A stretch of DNA of 64,000 bases, from assembly GCA_030077755.1 (NCBI GenBank), contig JAQJZZ010000004.1, positions 744,001 to 808,000 of the forward strand, read 5' to 3'. Position numbers and translations under genes: made by a program. Position 1 is the first letter of the stretch; every line of letters begins with the position of its first letter. Source of the stretch: Filosporella fistucella (taxonomy: Eukaryota > Ascomycota > Leotiomycetes > Helotiales). The notes under the pieces are model-generated. The model was not told the origin of the DNA. It worked only from the letters and a program-made list of their open reading frames with translations, and did no database searches. This document shows positions 23,261 through 36,700 of this stretch, one piece after another.

Positions 23261-24660
23261 CTATATCTTTGCTGAGATTGATTTTGGTTGTGATGTCGTG
23301 GTTAGAGATGTGGTGTGTGGTTGGTGAATGGATGTTTGTGATGTGTAAGTAGGGTCATAAAGGTAGATAGAGGTGTGATTATAGAGAGATTTTCTTATTG
23401 TGTCTTGTGCTCTCTTTGCGGTTGAGGTGGATGGGCTGAGCGGAGTGATGGGATTGTACGGGCCAGGAATTTGGTCTGTGAGAATTAGCACAATCCACTT
23501 CTCATATCCCTGTCTTTCCAGAAAACGAAAAGAATAGTATGTCCAAAGATATAGCATGTTATAAGTAGTAACTTACCTCATACACAACAACCTCTCCGCA
23601 GGGACCTTCTCCCGACTCTTCATCCACTTCGCCAAATCCCCTCTAATATCCCCCACATCTCTCTCTACGACATCAATTCCCCTCTCTACACATGCAATCT
23701 TCACTTCCTCCGCATCCATCTCCTTAACACCCCCATACATCTGTATCAACGTATCATCACGTCCCAAATACGTCAACCGTTCTATTACCCTCCTCCTCAG
23801 AATTCCCGTCGGCAACCCAGGTAACTGCCCGCCCAAATAATCCCACCATTTGGAACTCAGTCCTAGACTCCAATTTATATGCAATAACTCCATTCTCCCC
23901 AATTCCTCCACCTTAGCCTTCTCGGAAGGAACAATAGTCAGGTTTCTGAATGAGATCTTACGGCGTGCTTCGAGACCGGCACGGCTGGAATCTATCTGTT
24001 TTGGGATACGACATGTCCATGGCACGGCACCGGAGAGAGCCAGCACGATTAGGGGTGTGAATTCGCCGCAGACGAGAAGGACAAGGGCAAAGATGGGGGC
24101 TCGTCGCATGTCGTGCGTATTACGGGCTAGGAGCTGGAAGTCTGCTCTTGTGAGGGCTTTGGATTTTATGGCTTGCGGGATGGGTGTTTTGGCGAGACGG
24201 GCATTGAGCGCACGAGTGAGTTGGAAATTGTGGTAGATGTTTTTGACACCGGTTTTGTAGAATGTTACCTGGTTGTATTAGTGGAGTCTTGAAGAACATG
24301 GAAATGCCTTGGGAGAGATCAAGGAGTTAAGGGAGAGGAAGATTGGGTGATGGAAGGTGGACTTACATATGCTTTACCAAGGGCAAGCAAATAGATGGGA
24401 AGAGCTTGATCTTTGCCTCGAGTAGGTAAATCGAGGGGAGCGGGGAGAGTAGACGGCGGGCCATTGAGCGGAGATGGTTTTGGTGTTGGTGGAGTTTTAA
24501 TCGCAGTGGTAGTCGTGGAAGCAAATCGTAGAGACTGAGTATATGCAGCTGGAAGTAAGAATTGAGACTTATAATCCCTTCGCAGACTGAAATTTGGCTG
24601 CTTGTAAATGCGCGCAGAAAGAGAGGCGGTACGCAGACCGCGCAGAGCGATTGTGCTCAT
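23261..24660 (-). CDS. LETM1-domain mitochondrial inner-membrane protein
   Basis: Three exons (24660-24367, 24268-23577, 23513-23261) encode 412 aa, with introns of 98 and 63 bp and matching phases. The ATG at 24660 is the first in frame. The first 40 residues are rich in Arg, Ser and Leu with no acidic residue before Asp, as in a mitochondrial presequence. A membrane segment follows after residue 150 (APIFALVLLVCGEFTPLIV). The LETM1 ribosome-binding-like domain has LPTGILRRRVIERL, DDTLIQMYGGVKEM and EEVKIACVERGID. LETM1/Mdm38 proteins act in mitochondrial K+/H+ exchange and ribosome association. This member is shorter than LETM1 and lacks EF-hands and the long coiled coil. The last exon's tail, rich in Thr/Ser/Tyr, is less certain; splicing could differ there. 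Confidence 0.75.
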
Positions 24661-25166
24661 TTCATTAGGGGTTGTGAATGTGGAAAATCCCAAGGAAGAA
24701 GAAATAGAAGAAGAGTATCACAAGAGAGAGGCAATTGTTCGCAGTAAGCAGCAAGCCTCCTGAAAAATAATATAGTGACGTTGAGATCAGATCTGGACAA
24801 GGGTCATCGTCGGGTAGTGCCCGCCTTGGCACTGTTGAAGAAGCCAACCATGAAGTTCGGACCGGAATGTGGTGGATTGGAAATGCTGCAGCATTGTGCT
24901 TGTGTCAGCCGCTGGGATTGTGGGGTTGATGATTCTGCGGCGAGGAATTTGGACAGATAGTCTTTTCTTTTCCAAAGTTGGGGACTTCCTACAATTATAT
25001 TAATGCTCGGATTCGACTACACATAGTTGTGAACAGATTGCTGGACGGATTTATATACATTTGTTCACTTGTAGGCAGCCCTGATCTCCTTCCGAAAACC
25101 CTCGATCGCACGGGTTGGGCTGTACACCTCACTTTCTATCCCAAAACTGCCACTGAATAATCCATC
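24661..25166. promoter_or_regulatory. Divergent promoter region, LETM1 and ferric reductase genes
   Basis: A 506 bp gap between outward-facing starts. No coding frame with an ATG and domain is visible. I recognise no HGATAR iron-repressor site with confidence. Confidence 0.45.
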
Positions 25167-27197
25167 ATGGCCTACCCATATCAACTTCTCGATCTTAACG
25201 ATGAGGAGAAACACAATCGACGAGTCCTCCTTGATCGATATGGAGTGTACGCACAGCTCTCGGCTCTAATTCCTATTCTCGCCTTTCAACTGTATAGATT
25301 GGGAATTTGGGTTTACTTTGAGAGATCAAGAGCAAAATTCAAATACGATGCTGTCCCCAGCTCGCCCACTTTGAAGCAGCAAAGGTTATCTACGACTGGT
25401 GGATGGACCAGGAAATGGAGATCGATCAGGTGGTGGCTTAAAGGAGATGTGATTCAAGGGTATGGAGCGAGGGGTCATTGGGTTGCGGCTGGTGTATGGA
25501 TGAGTTGGTTGTTGTTTTTGTGTGTTCATCGGACTGGAAAAGGTATGTGAACAGTGGCTTCTTCTATTTGTCAACCTGTTTCTGTTAAAATCAAGTGTTT
25601 GGAGAAATCTCTTACTCCTTGACAACACAAGCATATCGTTCTACTGATCAACTCCTTTTACTGAGTCTACACTCTCAAGCTGAAATATACTTCTTTTGAT
25701 ACTCTGGTAACTTGTACTTTGATATTGGGGCTTAGTATTGCGAGCGACTTCAAATCTACATTTCTATTAGCATTTCGGCCAGATTGATGTACACCACTCA
25801 GGATTCTGCTCTCGCGATACAGATCTGGTATCATTTCTGACCATTATGCAGATTATCTCCACGTCACCAAACGGTTTGGGGTGGTAGCAGCTTCTCAATT
25901 TCCGATTCATTACCTACTAGCCCTGAAGTCGCTATACTCCCCTTTGGCATTAGCCTTCAACGCCTCTCATGAACAACTCAACCCTTGGCACCGGATCTCA
26001 GGACGGATCATCTACGGACTACTCTTCCTCCACGCCACATGGTACATGAATTTCTTCGTTCAAGCAAATGTCCTCGCGTTAAGGCTGAAAGCTCCGGTGG
26101 TCATTGTCGGAATTACTGCCTTCGCCCTTCTTAATCTTCTCGTTACGACAAGTCTTGCACCTGTCAGACGATGGAACTACAGAGTTTTTTTCATCTGCCA
26201 CCTTACCATTGGTCTCATCCTTCCACCCCTCCTCTTCTTCCATGCTCCCGCCCTTCGAAATTACATATCCCAAGCGTTTGTCGTGTTCATCTTCGATATT
26301 GTGTGTCGAAAACTTGACACCATCACCGCCTTTACAACCATAACGCAAGTTCCTGGTACCAGCTTGATAAAACTGAACATCCCAGTCCCGCCAACTAAAA
26401 TTGGACGATTTGAGAAAGCGATTGGAGGGCATGTCTATCTTCAGCTTCCAGGAGAATCAATTCCCAAACACCTTTCCCCGCATATTTACAATATGCTTTA
26501 CAATCCATTCACCGTCGCTGCCGTCTCCCCAGCGACAAACACCGTATCGCTCGTCTTACGCTCTTTAGACGGTCCTACAACAAAAGCACTTACATCTCTC
26601 TCACAAATGCCGAAAGCCAGACCACCAATCAATATTGAAGGACCCCTTGGAGCATCGTCAAAATTTCCAAATTTCGCTGCCAGATATGATAGAGTGTTGC
26701 TAGTAGCTGGTGGTGTTGGAGCTACGTTCATACTCCCTCTCTATCGTTCTATCACAGACCATTTTATCGCAGAAAATAGAAGCTCAGATAGAGTAGCCAT
26801 GATTTGGAGTATGCGTTCCGGAGCGGAAATGCTCTGGGTTGAAGATGAAGGCCAGCATGTGGTTAGCAAAGACGACAATATCAAGATCTTCGTCACTGGA
26901 AGCAAAAACGCAGGTTTGGCAGAACATGCAGATAATCTTCTCCCACTTGCCAGTGCTACTACGAGTGATGATCTGGAGATGGATCAGCTACCTGGGGATG
27001 TGGGGGAGGGAGTGGAGAAAGGTAGACCTGACTTGAAAAGGATTGTAGATGAGACTTTTAGACTGGGTAGTGGAGAGAGAGTAGCGGTTTTAGTATGTGG
27101 ACCGAGTGGTATGAGTCAGGCTTTGAGAGGAGAGGTGGGAAAATGGGTAGATAAAGGGAAAGAGGTTTGGTTTTGGGAGGAGGGATTTGGATGGTGA
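25167..27197 (+). CDS. Ferric reductase-like transmembrane oxidoreductase (FRE family)
   Basis: Two exons (25167-25542, 25852-27197) encode 573 aa. The 309 bp intron is long for this window, and a missed mini-exon is possible, but the join (GK then DYLHVTKRFG) is in phase and fits the family. Several hydrophobic segments are present. The two heme pairs have the expected H-x13-H spacing: His172/His186 and His242/His256. The C-terminal cytosolic half has an FAD-binding region in which the usual HPFT reads NPFT (343-346). It also has a nucleotide-binding glycine motif VAGGVGATF (GGVG at 412-415), CGPSGM at 541-546 and the family ending EEGFGW. The expected activity is electron transfer from NAD(P)H via FAD and heme to extracellular metal or oxygen. 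It could be a metalloreductase or an AIM14/Yno1-like oxidase; sequence alone does not decide. Confidence 0.85.
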
Positions 27198-27749
27198 TTT
27201 CTATGGCTTGTGTTAGGTTTTGGATGGTGAAGACTGTACTATGAATGAATTAGGATATGAAGTATGAAGACCATTAAAGTCTAGGATTCCAAACAAATGT
27301 TGATTGAAAATTTCATATAGCAAGATTTACAATTTAACAAGTACATCCACTTTCTCCTACCTGTTTCACTTTTGGCTACTAGTTCGGTCGGTTTAAACGA
27401 CGCAAGTTAAGGTTCTGGCAAAGATAAATTTACTCGTCAGTTAGGTAATTAGTCTGGTATGTCTTCTTTGAAGAATTTTCCGCGGTCAATGCTAGACAGA
27501 TCAACGTCCGCGTTGAGAAAATGTACTGAAGGTCCACCAATTTCAAACACAATTTGGGTTTTCTTCTCCGACCATCGATCGATTATCCGGCTATTGAACG
27601 GAAGGGCATAGAATCATCAAGCCGTAGCTTATATTCGTTCTCAAACTTTGTGATGAGGTTTCCCATAATACGATAACATCCAATCATGCCGTGGAAAAGG
27701 CCATTCGCTCATTTGTACGCCTGCTAATAAAACATAATATCGTAACACA
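27198..27749. other. Convergent intergenic region, ferric reductase and VanZ-like genes
   Basis: A 552 bp space between two convergent stops. No supportable gene or structured element seen beyond presumed 3' UTRs. Confidence 0.6.
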
Positions 27750-28439
27750 TCAATCAGCCCTCTTCTTCGTCTCTCCTTCTACTTCCCCAGCACTACTCGC
27801 ACTCGGTGTCTTTAATCCTTCTCCTTCTGCACTATCCGCTGTATGCTCATCCTCATCCCATCCATCTTCCATATTCTCATCCCAATTGTCGACTTCCTCA
27901 TCTAGAGTCGGTACCGCTGCTACCGCGCTCACAGTTCCTGATTCTTGCGCTCCAATCCCTTCTCCTAGCTCTAAATCATGTTCCTCGTCTCCAGGCACAA
28001 CCTGGTAATGCTTTGCTAGTCTCTTGCGCTCCAGCATTCGGATATGATACCAACTGCTCAATAACAGGGCAGCTAGACTACCAACCACATTCGCTACAAT
28101 ATCGTAGAAGTCGAACTCGCGGCCATTTGGTAAAAAGCCTTGTAGAAACTCGGAGCCGATGCCCAGAACGCCTGTGCAGACTAAGAGAGTGAAGTTGAGG
28201 TTGCGCCGGCGGGAGGTATCAAGGATCCAGTAGAAACAGGTTGTGAGGATAAAGAAGGTAGCAGCGTGTAATACCTTGTCATTGACATAGGCATCGATTT
28301 GTAGAGAGGAGAGACCGGCGTAGCCAGCTGTGGCAGCGAGGATAAAAAAGGCTCCTGTATGATGTCAGTTGTGAATGAGCTGAGGTGAGGCTGGAGAGCC
28401 TTGGAGGTACAAACCTGCGAAGGGTAGCCGGATCCGCAT
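27750..28439 (-). CDS. VanZ-like domain membrane protein
   Basis: Two exons (28439-28415 and 28354-27750) encode 209 aa. The first exon is only 25 bp (MRIRLPFA plus one base), and the 60 bp intron is in phase 1. Four hydrophobic segments carry VanZ-like signatures: DKVLHAATFFILTTCFYWIL around residues 34-53, then GSEFLQGFLPNGREFDFYDI and ANVVGSLAALLL. The C-terminal 90 residues are acidic and disordered (VDNWDENMEDGWDEDEH) and end in ETKKRAD. VanZ-like proteins are widespread in fungi with no firmly assigned role; the bacterial namesake affects teicoplanin sensitivity. The gene is head to head with Spt7 across 635 bp. Confidence 0.8.
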
Positions 28440-29074
28440 GGTGAAGGTTGTGTTAAATAGTAGTGATGTAAAGCTTCATTTCAAAAGCCGTTGAATACTC
28501 AGGAGACTGTTTGAGTTGGCTTGAAGCTGTTGGAGCACAGCAACCTGTTCAGAAGGATGCTGGTACGGCACGTGATACGAACCATGACCGTGATGAGATG
28601 GCTGGGAAGAGGAGAAGCGAGCACTGAGATCTCGGGGAACTGCATGGAGAGAATTGTTCTGCGGAGAAGCTTAGCCTTTGTAAAATGGTATAACTGTAGT
28701 TGCAACCATTTTAAATACCTCTGTAAACATCTGCCATAGCTAGTAAAAGCCCTTGAATTATGAATAAAATTGTTGTGAATTTTCTCGTCGCGCTCCTTAA
28801 ATGCTCTCAGGCGCTAGCCGTTCTTCCATTCTTGAGAACGACATAGCCAAAGCAACCGACCGACTCCGCCAGAATCGTGGAAATACTTTCATCAAGAACT
28901 CAACGCCAACATCGAATATCTGCGATCTCTCAGCGGCAGAATCATCACAGATGACGGCCATTTATTCAACACCCAGTTGAGGGATCACCAGCGCCGTAAA
29001 CCACGAAACCTCGGGTTTGTCGCGAACGCCCATTCTGCGCATTTTGCGCGTATGAAGGGGACACCAAATTGGAG
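28440..29074. promoter_or_regulatory. Divergent promoter region, VanZ-like and Spt7 genes
   Basis: This 635 bp gap includes an ATG-initiated frame of 59 codons at 28801-28980. It lies upstream of the Spt7 start and out of frame with it. It could be an upstream ORF or, if spliced, an alternative first exon. No other coding signal. Confidence 0.45.
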
Positions 29075-32000
29075 ATGTCGTCGAGATCCCATTCGACTTT
29101 CATCGCCAACCAAGGCCAACAATCATGGCCCCCCGCTTCCTCTCATCTAAGTAATAAAACATTTCACCGCCGCGATGATACACCAGCGCGCTCGAATACT
29201 CCAAGTCTCCTGCTCGAAGATGCCACAATGCCTGAATCGGCCGCCGTACAATATGATGGTGACAATGTGGAGGATGAGCATCAGAGGCAGCTGTTCAAGG
29301 AATTATATCTGCGGCAGGAAGTCAAGATAGCTCGTTTATTTGGGGAACATGGAGCTCCAGAACAAGAGTCCACGGAGGATACGTCGGCGCCAGATGACCA
29401 GTTGCTGGCAGAGGAGGCCAGTACCGCGGAGCAGACCAAACAACAACCCCCTAAGAAGTCTGCACGAACCATTGACGAAGACAATTACGATGATGATGAT
29501 GAAGACGATGAGGACGATGTGCAAAAGTCCCCCGGCAAAAGCAAGAGCGCCAATGCCTTATTATCGCCCTCGAAATCCGGTAGTTCACCTGTCTCTTCTG
29601 ACGTATCTCCAACCAAGCAAACCGAAAACAAAGAAGATGCAGCTCCAGAAGAGCCAAAGTCTTCCGAAGATGCGCGCAAGCAGTTGGAGGAAGCCAAGAA
29701 GGCTACTGAAGAAGCTGCCAAACGCAGCTTTCATACATTGTTCTATACCTTGGAGAATGACCGCATAGCCATGCTGGAACAACAAAAGTTAGAGGAGTCC
29801 GAGAAGCAGATTGATGCTGAAATGGATCATGGCCGTAATACAAGTAATGCAAATGGTGCAAATGGTGAACATCACGGTTCACTTAGCAGCGCCAATCTCG
29901 GCGCGTCAAGCTTGACCTTGAAACATCTCATTGCCCGCATCGATATGAAGCGTGATCAAGTTAGAGCTTCTGATGCCGAATTGCGGTCGTTGATGAATGA
30001 GGTCCGGAAAAATAGGAGTAAATGGGCAAGCGAGGAACACGTTGGCCAGGAGGAGTTATATGAGGCTGCAGAGAAGGTTTTGAGTGAACTAAAGGCTATG
30101 ACCGAATACTCTGCACCTTTCTTGACCCGTGTCAACAAGCGGGATGCCCCTGACTATTACAACAGTAGGTACCTCCCATACGTGAGACATTACAAGCTAA
30201 CCCCTATATAGTTATCAAGCAACCAATGGATCTTGGATCAATGACTAAGAAGCTCAAAACCTTACAGTACAAGTCCAAGAAGGAATTTGTTACTGACCTT
30301 GACTTGATTTGGGGCAACTGTCTGAAATATAATGCTGATGTTCAACACCCATTAAGGCGCAACGCTAATTCTATGAGAAAGGAAGCAGAGAAGCTTGTAC
30401 CTTTGATTCCGGATATTGTCGTTCGTCCCAGAGCTGAGGTAGAAGCTGAAGAGCGCCGAAAGCAAAATGGAGGTGAAGATGATGGTGGGGATGACAGCGA
30501 TGATGAACCTATCATGTCTTCTCGAGGACGAAAAGCTGGAGCCAAAGGATCAAAAGCTAGAAAAGCTGCACATGATCGAGAAGAGAGCACTCCCGGAATC
30601 GACCAGAAGCCAACTCTTCAATTAAACGGACTTTTGGGCAGTATCGGCAACGAGGGCTCTGATCATGCTTTCGAAGGCAGCCAGAATGGATTTGCTACTC
30701 CCCCAATCGGTTCGATTACACCGGGTGGTATGAATGGTATTCCTGCACATGGAAGTCAAGCCGACGGAGATATTGATGGGCCATCAATCAATGGACTGTC
30801 TCTGGGAGTCGCTCTTGGTGCGGCTGCAGATAATCTTCGAGAAGACGAAGAATACAAAATCTGGAAGCAAGTCACCAAAAAGGACCGAGCTCTAATTGCC
30901 AAAGAAAGAAATCGTCTCTTTCGTGGAGACCGACTCAACCCCGATGAGCCTGCGCTACTGCGGAGTAAGGCCGGAATGAGAAGGTGGTTAAAACAGCAAA
31001 AGCAAGGGCAAGCCGATGTTTCACGTTCGGATCCGAAAGCTAAAGATGCTATCCAAAGTGTCGAGACACTTGCTGAAGGTATGGAGGGCGAGGAAGAGCG
31101 AGTTATTCCAGATTATTATGACTCCTTATCTGCGATTCCAGATATCAGTCCGAGACTCCAATGGATTGAAGATGATCAGGGGCAACTTGTGGAGCGTTCG
31201 GAAGACTTCATTCGTTTAGCACCCAAAGGACTTTTCACTGCGCCCAAAAGTTCTTTGACAGCCAGGGTCGAAGAGAACATGAGGCAGATGCAAGAGACTC
31301 GGAAACTGTGTTCGAAAATCGGCGTTATCAAGCAGATGCAACTGCAGGCGCAGGTAAGTTTGTCCTTCAAGTTCTAGGAATTGGCTAATTGGTTTTAGAT
31401 GTACAATAATCAGTTTCCCAAATATGAACCGGAACCGTTCATTGAGGCTGACATCGACGCCCATGTTACTACCGATGACGGCCCGATCATGGCAACATGG
31501 GTTTGTAAGGCCGCATTGCAACGATCTGTCGCCAAACTCTGCTATCATGCTGGATTTGAAGAACTACAACCCAGCGCCTTGGATGTAATAACTGATATCG
31601 CAGGCGATTTCTTTACCAAGCTTGTGCAAACGTTTAATGTTTATCGAGAAGCACCAAAAGTTCCCGCGAATTCTATGGAGAAAGGGGCTAAGTGGCAGGA
31701 ACGCTTCACGAACGAAGAAGTTGTGCTGCATACCCTCAGCGAGAACGGCATGGAGGTTGAGACTTTAGAAAGCTACGTGAAAGACGATGTGGAACGCCTT
31801 GGGTCGAAGCTCACGGTCATGCACGATCGTATGAAGGCTCATCTTGCCGATCTCTTACGACCTGCTCTCACGGACGGAGGCGCCGACGGATCCGGAGCTT
31901 TCAATGATGGTAGTGAGCAATTTGTTGGCGGAGACTTTGCGGAAGAGCTGGGTGAAGACTTCTTTGGCTTCAAAGCTCTTGGGCTGGACAGTGAATTCAG

Positions 32001-32562
32001 CTTGTCAAGTCTCTCGGTGCCATTACATCTGCTCCATACCAGAATTTATCGCAATCCTACCAATCCTGTTGTACAAGGTCCCAACACCGATATTTTCGAG
32101 CCTCTTCCACCATTAGAGCCAGTCACAAAGGAGAATCTGAACGAACAGATTGGTCTAGTGAAGAACTTCTTCCTTGCGAAGCTGCATGCCAACGATGATG
32201 AGCCGTTGCTCGAGGACGAGGAGTTACCTGTCAAACAGAGACCTTCCAGGCCCCGTCTCGGGCCAACAGGCAAGATCACCAGTCCAAGAAAACGACCACT
32301 CAAAGAGCAGTCGGGCAACGCCAAGAAAAAAAAGAAACTCGATAACGGTGTGGCTATGGATCCTTCGACTGGAGCCAAGACTGGTGGTGTGAGTGGAAGC
32401 CCGGAAAAGCCAACATCGGCGAAAAAGTTGAAGCTACTCGCTAATGGCGGACCCGTATCAATGGAGAGAGCAGAGAGTAGTCAGGGCAATGCAAGCCAGA
32501 ATGAGAAAGACGACAATAGTGCTGTTGGACCCATGAGTCCAGAGAGCATTGAGCGAGCGTAG
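29075..32562 (+). CDS. SPT7: SAGA complex subunit Spt7 (bromodomain and histone fold)
   Basis: Three exons (29075-30164, 30212-31353, 31399-32562) encode 1131 aa, with introns of 47 and 45 bp. The frame opens at a TTG at 29069, so the ATG at 29075 is used. The N-terminal part is acidic and disordered, with a run of Asp/Glu near residues 140-150. The family block [20 protein letters not shown] follows, then [14 protein letters not shown] and [19 protein letters not shown]. The bromodomain is at about 326-421 and includes [14 protein letters not shown] and [10 protein letters not shown], whose YN is the acetyl-lysine-contacting position. The histone fold is at about 778-830 ([19 protein letters not shown]). 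Then come [18 protein letters not shown] and GPTGKI, both shared with yeast Spt7. It scaffolds the SAGA transcription co-activator in the nucleus. Confidence 0.93.
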
Positions 32563-33734
32563 TTGAAAGGGGGGATTGTATAAAATAAACATGGCACGTT
32601 GACGAAGCGTTCCTGTCCTCACACTCGTTTGGTCTGGAAGGATCACAGCAAATAGTAGTTCGTGTACTGTCCAGACACGACATTCGCTTATGATGGATGG
32701 ATAGGAGAAGATTTTGCATAAAATGCGTGCACGACACTGGAAATGGAGATAGCACACTGGTCCAGCGTGGCGTTCTGTAGTACATATGGGGAAAGCGCTG
32801 TTTTGCTCCTTTCCAATCTAGGAGATATGAAGATTATTTCGATCTCACTCTTCTTGCCTCTTTCCCTCTTTTGAGTGCCCTACCTCACCTTCCGCCACCT
32901 TCTTCATCAAGCCCCAATATACGCCAACGCAACAGAACGCCAAGGAAGGAGAAGGCAGGAAGGAAGGGGACAAGAGAAGAGAGCAATAATCTACAATCAG
33001 ATTCATAATTTGCTTTGTACTCTACACAACGAAGTATTCGAAATTGCAACACATCCGGCTGGCTATCATTTTTTGAACGGCGTTCTGAGATCGGATCTGG
33101 CTGGTTCGGAGTGGGATGGGATGGGATGGGATCGGGGGATGTAATTTAGTTCTGGGTCTACCTAACTCATTCTAGAGTCTTGGGTGGAAATCTGGTCGTT
33201 TGGTGCTCTGTTTTGCTAATAACGTTGCTTTGTCTCTACTTTTGCTTCATTGATGGGCTTCAGAGAGGGATATCTCAAGGAAGATTATGATCCCCATGGT
33301 GGGAGCAAGATGTTTTTTGTTGGCTGTGTGCGGGTTATTGATGGATTATGGATTTGAGAGTGGAAAGGATGTGAAGGATGGGATTGTGTTGAGTGTTGAG
33401 GAGTCAAAAGAGGAGGAGAAGCAAGTTTTGTTGTTGTCGTTGTTGAAGCTGAGAGGATGAAAAGTAGATAGTGTTGTTGAGTTGAGAATGGAGAGATATT
33501 TGATCTGATTGACTGTGTTTTCTTGACTGTGGTGAGGACTGATTGGCATTCTTTTTTATGTTGAAAGGGCCGTTGGGATACTCCAACAGACTAACACATC
33601 GAAAAAAGCTTGATGTACTCACGTTAAGTTAATTTCTCAAATGCAAGTTCAATATCTCGCATTGGGTCTGCAAGACTCTGCGTATATAAAACATATATTA
33701 CAGATCCTAAAAGATCTCAAGAACAACAGACGAA
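32563..33734. other. Intergenic region between Spt7 and the broken WSC gene
   Basis: About 1.17 kb between convergent ends. A short TGGGA microsatellite lies at about 33112-33136, and the stretch at 33350-33540 is purine/TTG-rich. No supportable gene. Confidence 0.6.
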
Positions 33735-36700
33735 TTACCATCCAAAATTAAACGCTCTAATGCCTCGCATACAATCCATATCCAGAATATCCCTATCAAG
33801 GTACTTTCCTTTACTACCACTATAACCGATACAATCCCCGTCATCCATACTCGCCACGCGATCATGATACGAATGCAATCCATAAAATTTCTGTCGTCCC
33901 GGTCCCATATCACCGTTAAACACCATACAATAACTATTATCCAAACGCCATAATTGTGAAGGTGGCGGTATGCCTCCCAGACAGGTATCACATCTGTCGA
34001 GATGATACGTACTGCTATTAAAAATGGGAAAGATATCCGAAGTCGCGATTCCAGTTACACCGAGTCCTGAATTCACGTGGTAGAAAAGCCTAGCCCAGTG
34101 TTGCAGTAGCCGTTCCACGGAAGAATGTTTCCAGAGACACGATAGAATATAAATTCATCTATGGCCTTGGCCTTCATGGCAGTTGAGGCTTCGGCTAGAG
34201 CACTGAGGGTATTGTGTGAGCTGAAACCGAAGTAATTCTGGCCTAAATCGTACGGATGAAAGGGAGATATGGCGAGTTTGGCGATGCCAATCGTGCGGGT
34301 TGTGGAACCAGGAGTGAAGGATTTTTGACAAGCTTTGACGGGGGGCGGGGTCGATGGGAATGGTGGAAATTGGTATAGGTGGTGGAGGAGAGAGGATGAT
34401 GATATGGGTTCCACGGGCAGGGTTGGCTTTGGTTGAGGCTTTTGGTATGGGTTGGCCGATTTGGAGCAGCAGACGAACTCATGATGCGATTCGGCTTCTT
34501 TGTTGACGAAGACGTCTTGTGTATAGAGGATGATGTCGTCGCTCGTGATACCCCAGCGAGTTTTGTCGACTTTTTCGGTTTTTAGATTTGTGCAGCTTGC
34601 CTGGAGGGATCGTACTCATTTCTCTATCAAGTGTTACATAAGTCGCACTCCTCGTCCGGCTTGTTGCCATTTTGAGACCTGTGCTTTCGATGGCGTGGAA
34701 GTTTTCTAGTAGAGATTGGGTGAGAATCGCCGTTTTAGACATCGACGACTGAGCAATTTCAGTAGTCGAACTAGTATCCAAACCCTGACTTATAATGATA
34801 TCTATAGAGGTCAAGGCGGATTCAGTTGATGTCGGTGACTCGAACGTTACTTGTACCTCCGAAGCCGAACTGAATGCGTCTGTCGTCCATTCTTGCCCAG
34901 AAGTTGTGGGTATTTCAAACTGTATTACTGTCGAAGTAGGCTAATATGTGACATTGCCCATTGTTTCTGCTAAAGTTGTCAGGAACCTGGAAGTGTCACT
35001 CGCGGGACTTGGTGTTGTGAATATTTCCAACCCAGATGTGACACCTTGGCTTTGGACCAACTCGCCAGTGCTAGTAACAAACTCTTTGGCTGTACTTGGA
35101 TTAACTGTTTCAGTGTAACCAAGTTCAGTCGCAGAAATCATGGTTTGAGTCGCTGACCCTTGATCAATTACCATGGTTGTAGATATCATCTCATAACTGG
35201 AACTAAAGCTGCCACTCTCAGTTATCAGCGAGGCAGAGTATGAGTCTGTGGTAACGAAACCCTGGTCGGCAGTGGTATCAATCGCAGCACTCATGATTGT
35301 CTGTTCAGTACTTAAATAGCCAGTGGTCCCAGTCAACGTCCCAATCACTGTGCTGTCGGTTGCTTGTACATCACTTGATAGAGAGACCGTAGAGATCTTG
35401 GATATTATAGTTGTTGATAAATCAAAGGATGGACCTGTGACGGTACTCAGAGTTTCAATTTCAGAGACAACTGTTGCCGAACGAAGAAGGGGTGCTGTAC
35501 TATCTGCGAGTATGTTCATTACTGTGGCACCACACACCAAATTAGGTTCAGTACTGGCAATACTAAATTGAGCGTTAAGTATTGATACTTCTCGCAAAGT
35601 GAAGAAGTGGTGATCGGGACGAGAAGTAGCAGATGTTGGCAAATCCGAATAAATGGTGCTCCCGCTGGATATCGTTCTTAAGACTGATTTCAAACCTGGA
35701 AGAACAGAGCTGGTAGAAAGTGGTTTTACTTGAGACTGAGCTTGACTCAAAATAGCCTTTAAGGTGGCCGAAGATATCAAAGTCCGAACTATTTCAATAG
35801 TAGAACTACGGCTGACGGTCGCCGTTGATTTCACAACGATCATTGAAGGTATATTTTCTGATAACATTTGGCTTGTTACCTCGCGGCTGTCTTCATTCTT
35901 TGAGGACGGCGATGCTAGTTGTGCTGGAAAGAAACTATCGTGGATTGGGTCCGATTCGAATCAAAATTCACACTAGATATTGACGTTGAGGTCTGAAGCA
36001 CATCACCTGCAAGAGCAGACACAGTCTCTATGAAAGATCTCACATCACTTGTCGAAGTTATGTGCCCCGATGATACTTTGGTCGAGTCCACAGACTTCTG
36101 TCTTGCTGTCAAAGCTGGTGAGATGCTTGGGTTGCTGCCTAAGAAAGATGAAATTGAGCTTATCGTCGATGTATCTTGCTGAATCGTAGGCGATTTCATC
36201 TCTACTGCTTGAGATAATGAAAGGAACGAGGGAGAAGCAGGTTCCCGTGCACTAGAACTTAAGCTCAAAAACAGAATTGTCGAAGTGGTGCTTTCCTCGT
36301 TTCCAGAATTGAGAGGCAGGGAAGATGCCGAGGTTTGTAACGGCAAGAACATTGTGGATGAGGACGAGGAGAGCTCCAAAGCGTGAGTGCTAGACGTAAC
36401 AAGAGTTGGAAATGTCAGAACGTTTGAGGATTTTGGTAGAAGAAGTGCTGTTGTGACACCCGATAATGCTCTTGAATCTTCTTGGGAAAAGTCTACACCA
36501 AACTTTGTATCAGAAGTTGTACTTTCCACATTTGATAGGGACAGCTGAATTATGGAGGATGTGAGACGAAAGCCCAAAGTTTTTTTGCTTAATGCAACAA
36601 CCAACGTAGTGGACGTAATCTTGAGGACTGATAATCCTTCCGATTGATCAACTGAAGCAAAAGCCCTATCTTGCAAAGTAGGACCGCTTGGCGATACCGG

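Noticed and set aside
25543..25851. Extra exon inside the long ferric reductase intron
   Set aside because: No segment with both splice signals and family sequence was found; the direct join already gives the family motif.
34073..34118. An intron explaining the frame change near 34.1 kb
   Set aside because: The only GT-AG pair there would make an intron of about 10 bp, too short; a frameshift is simpler.
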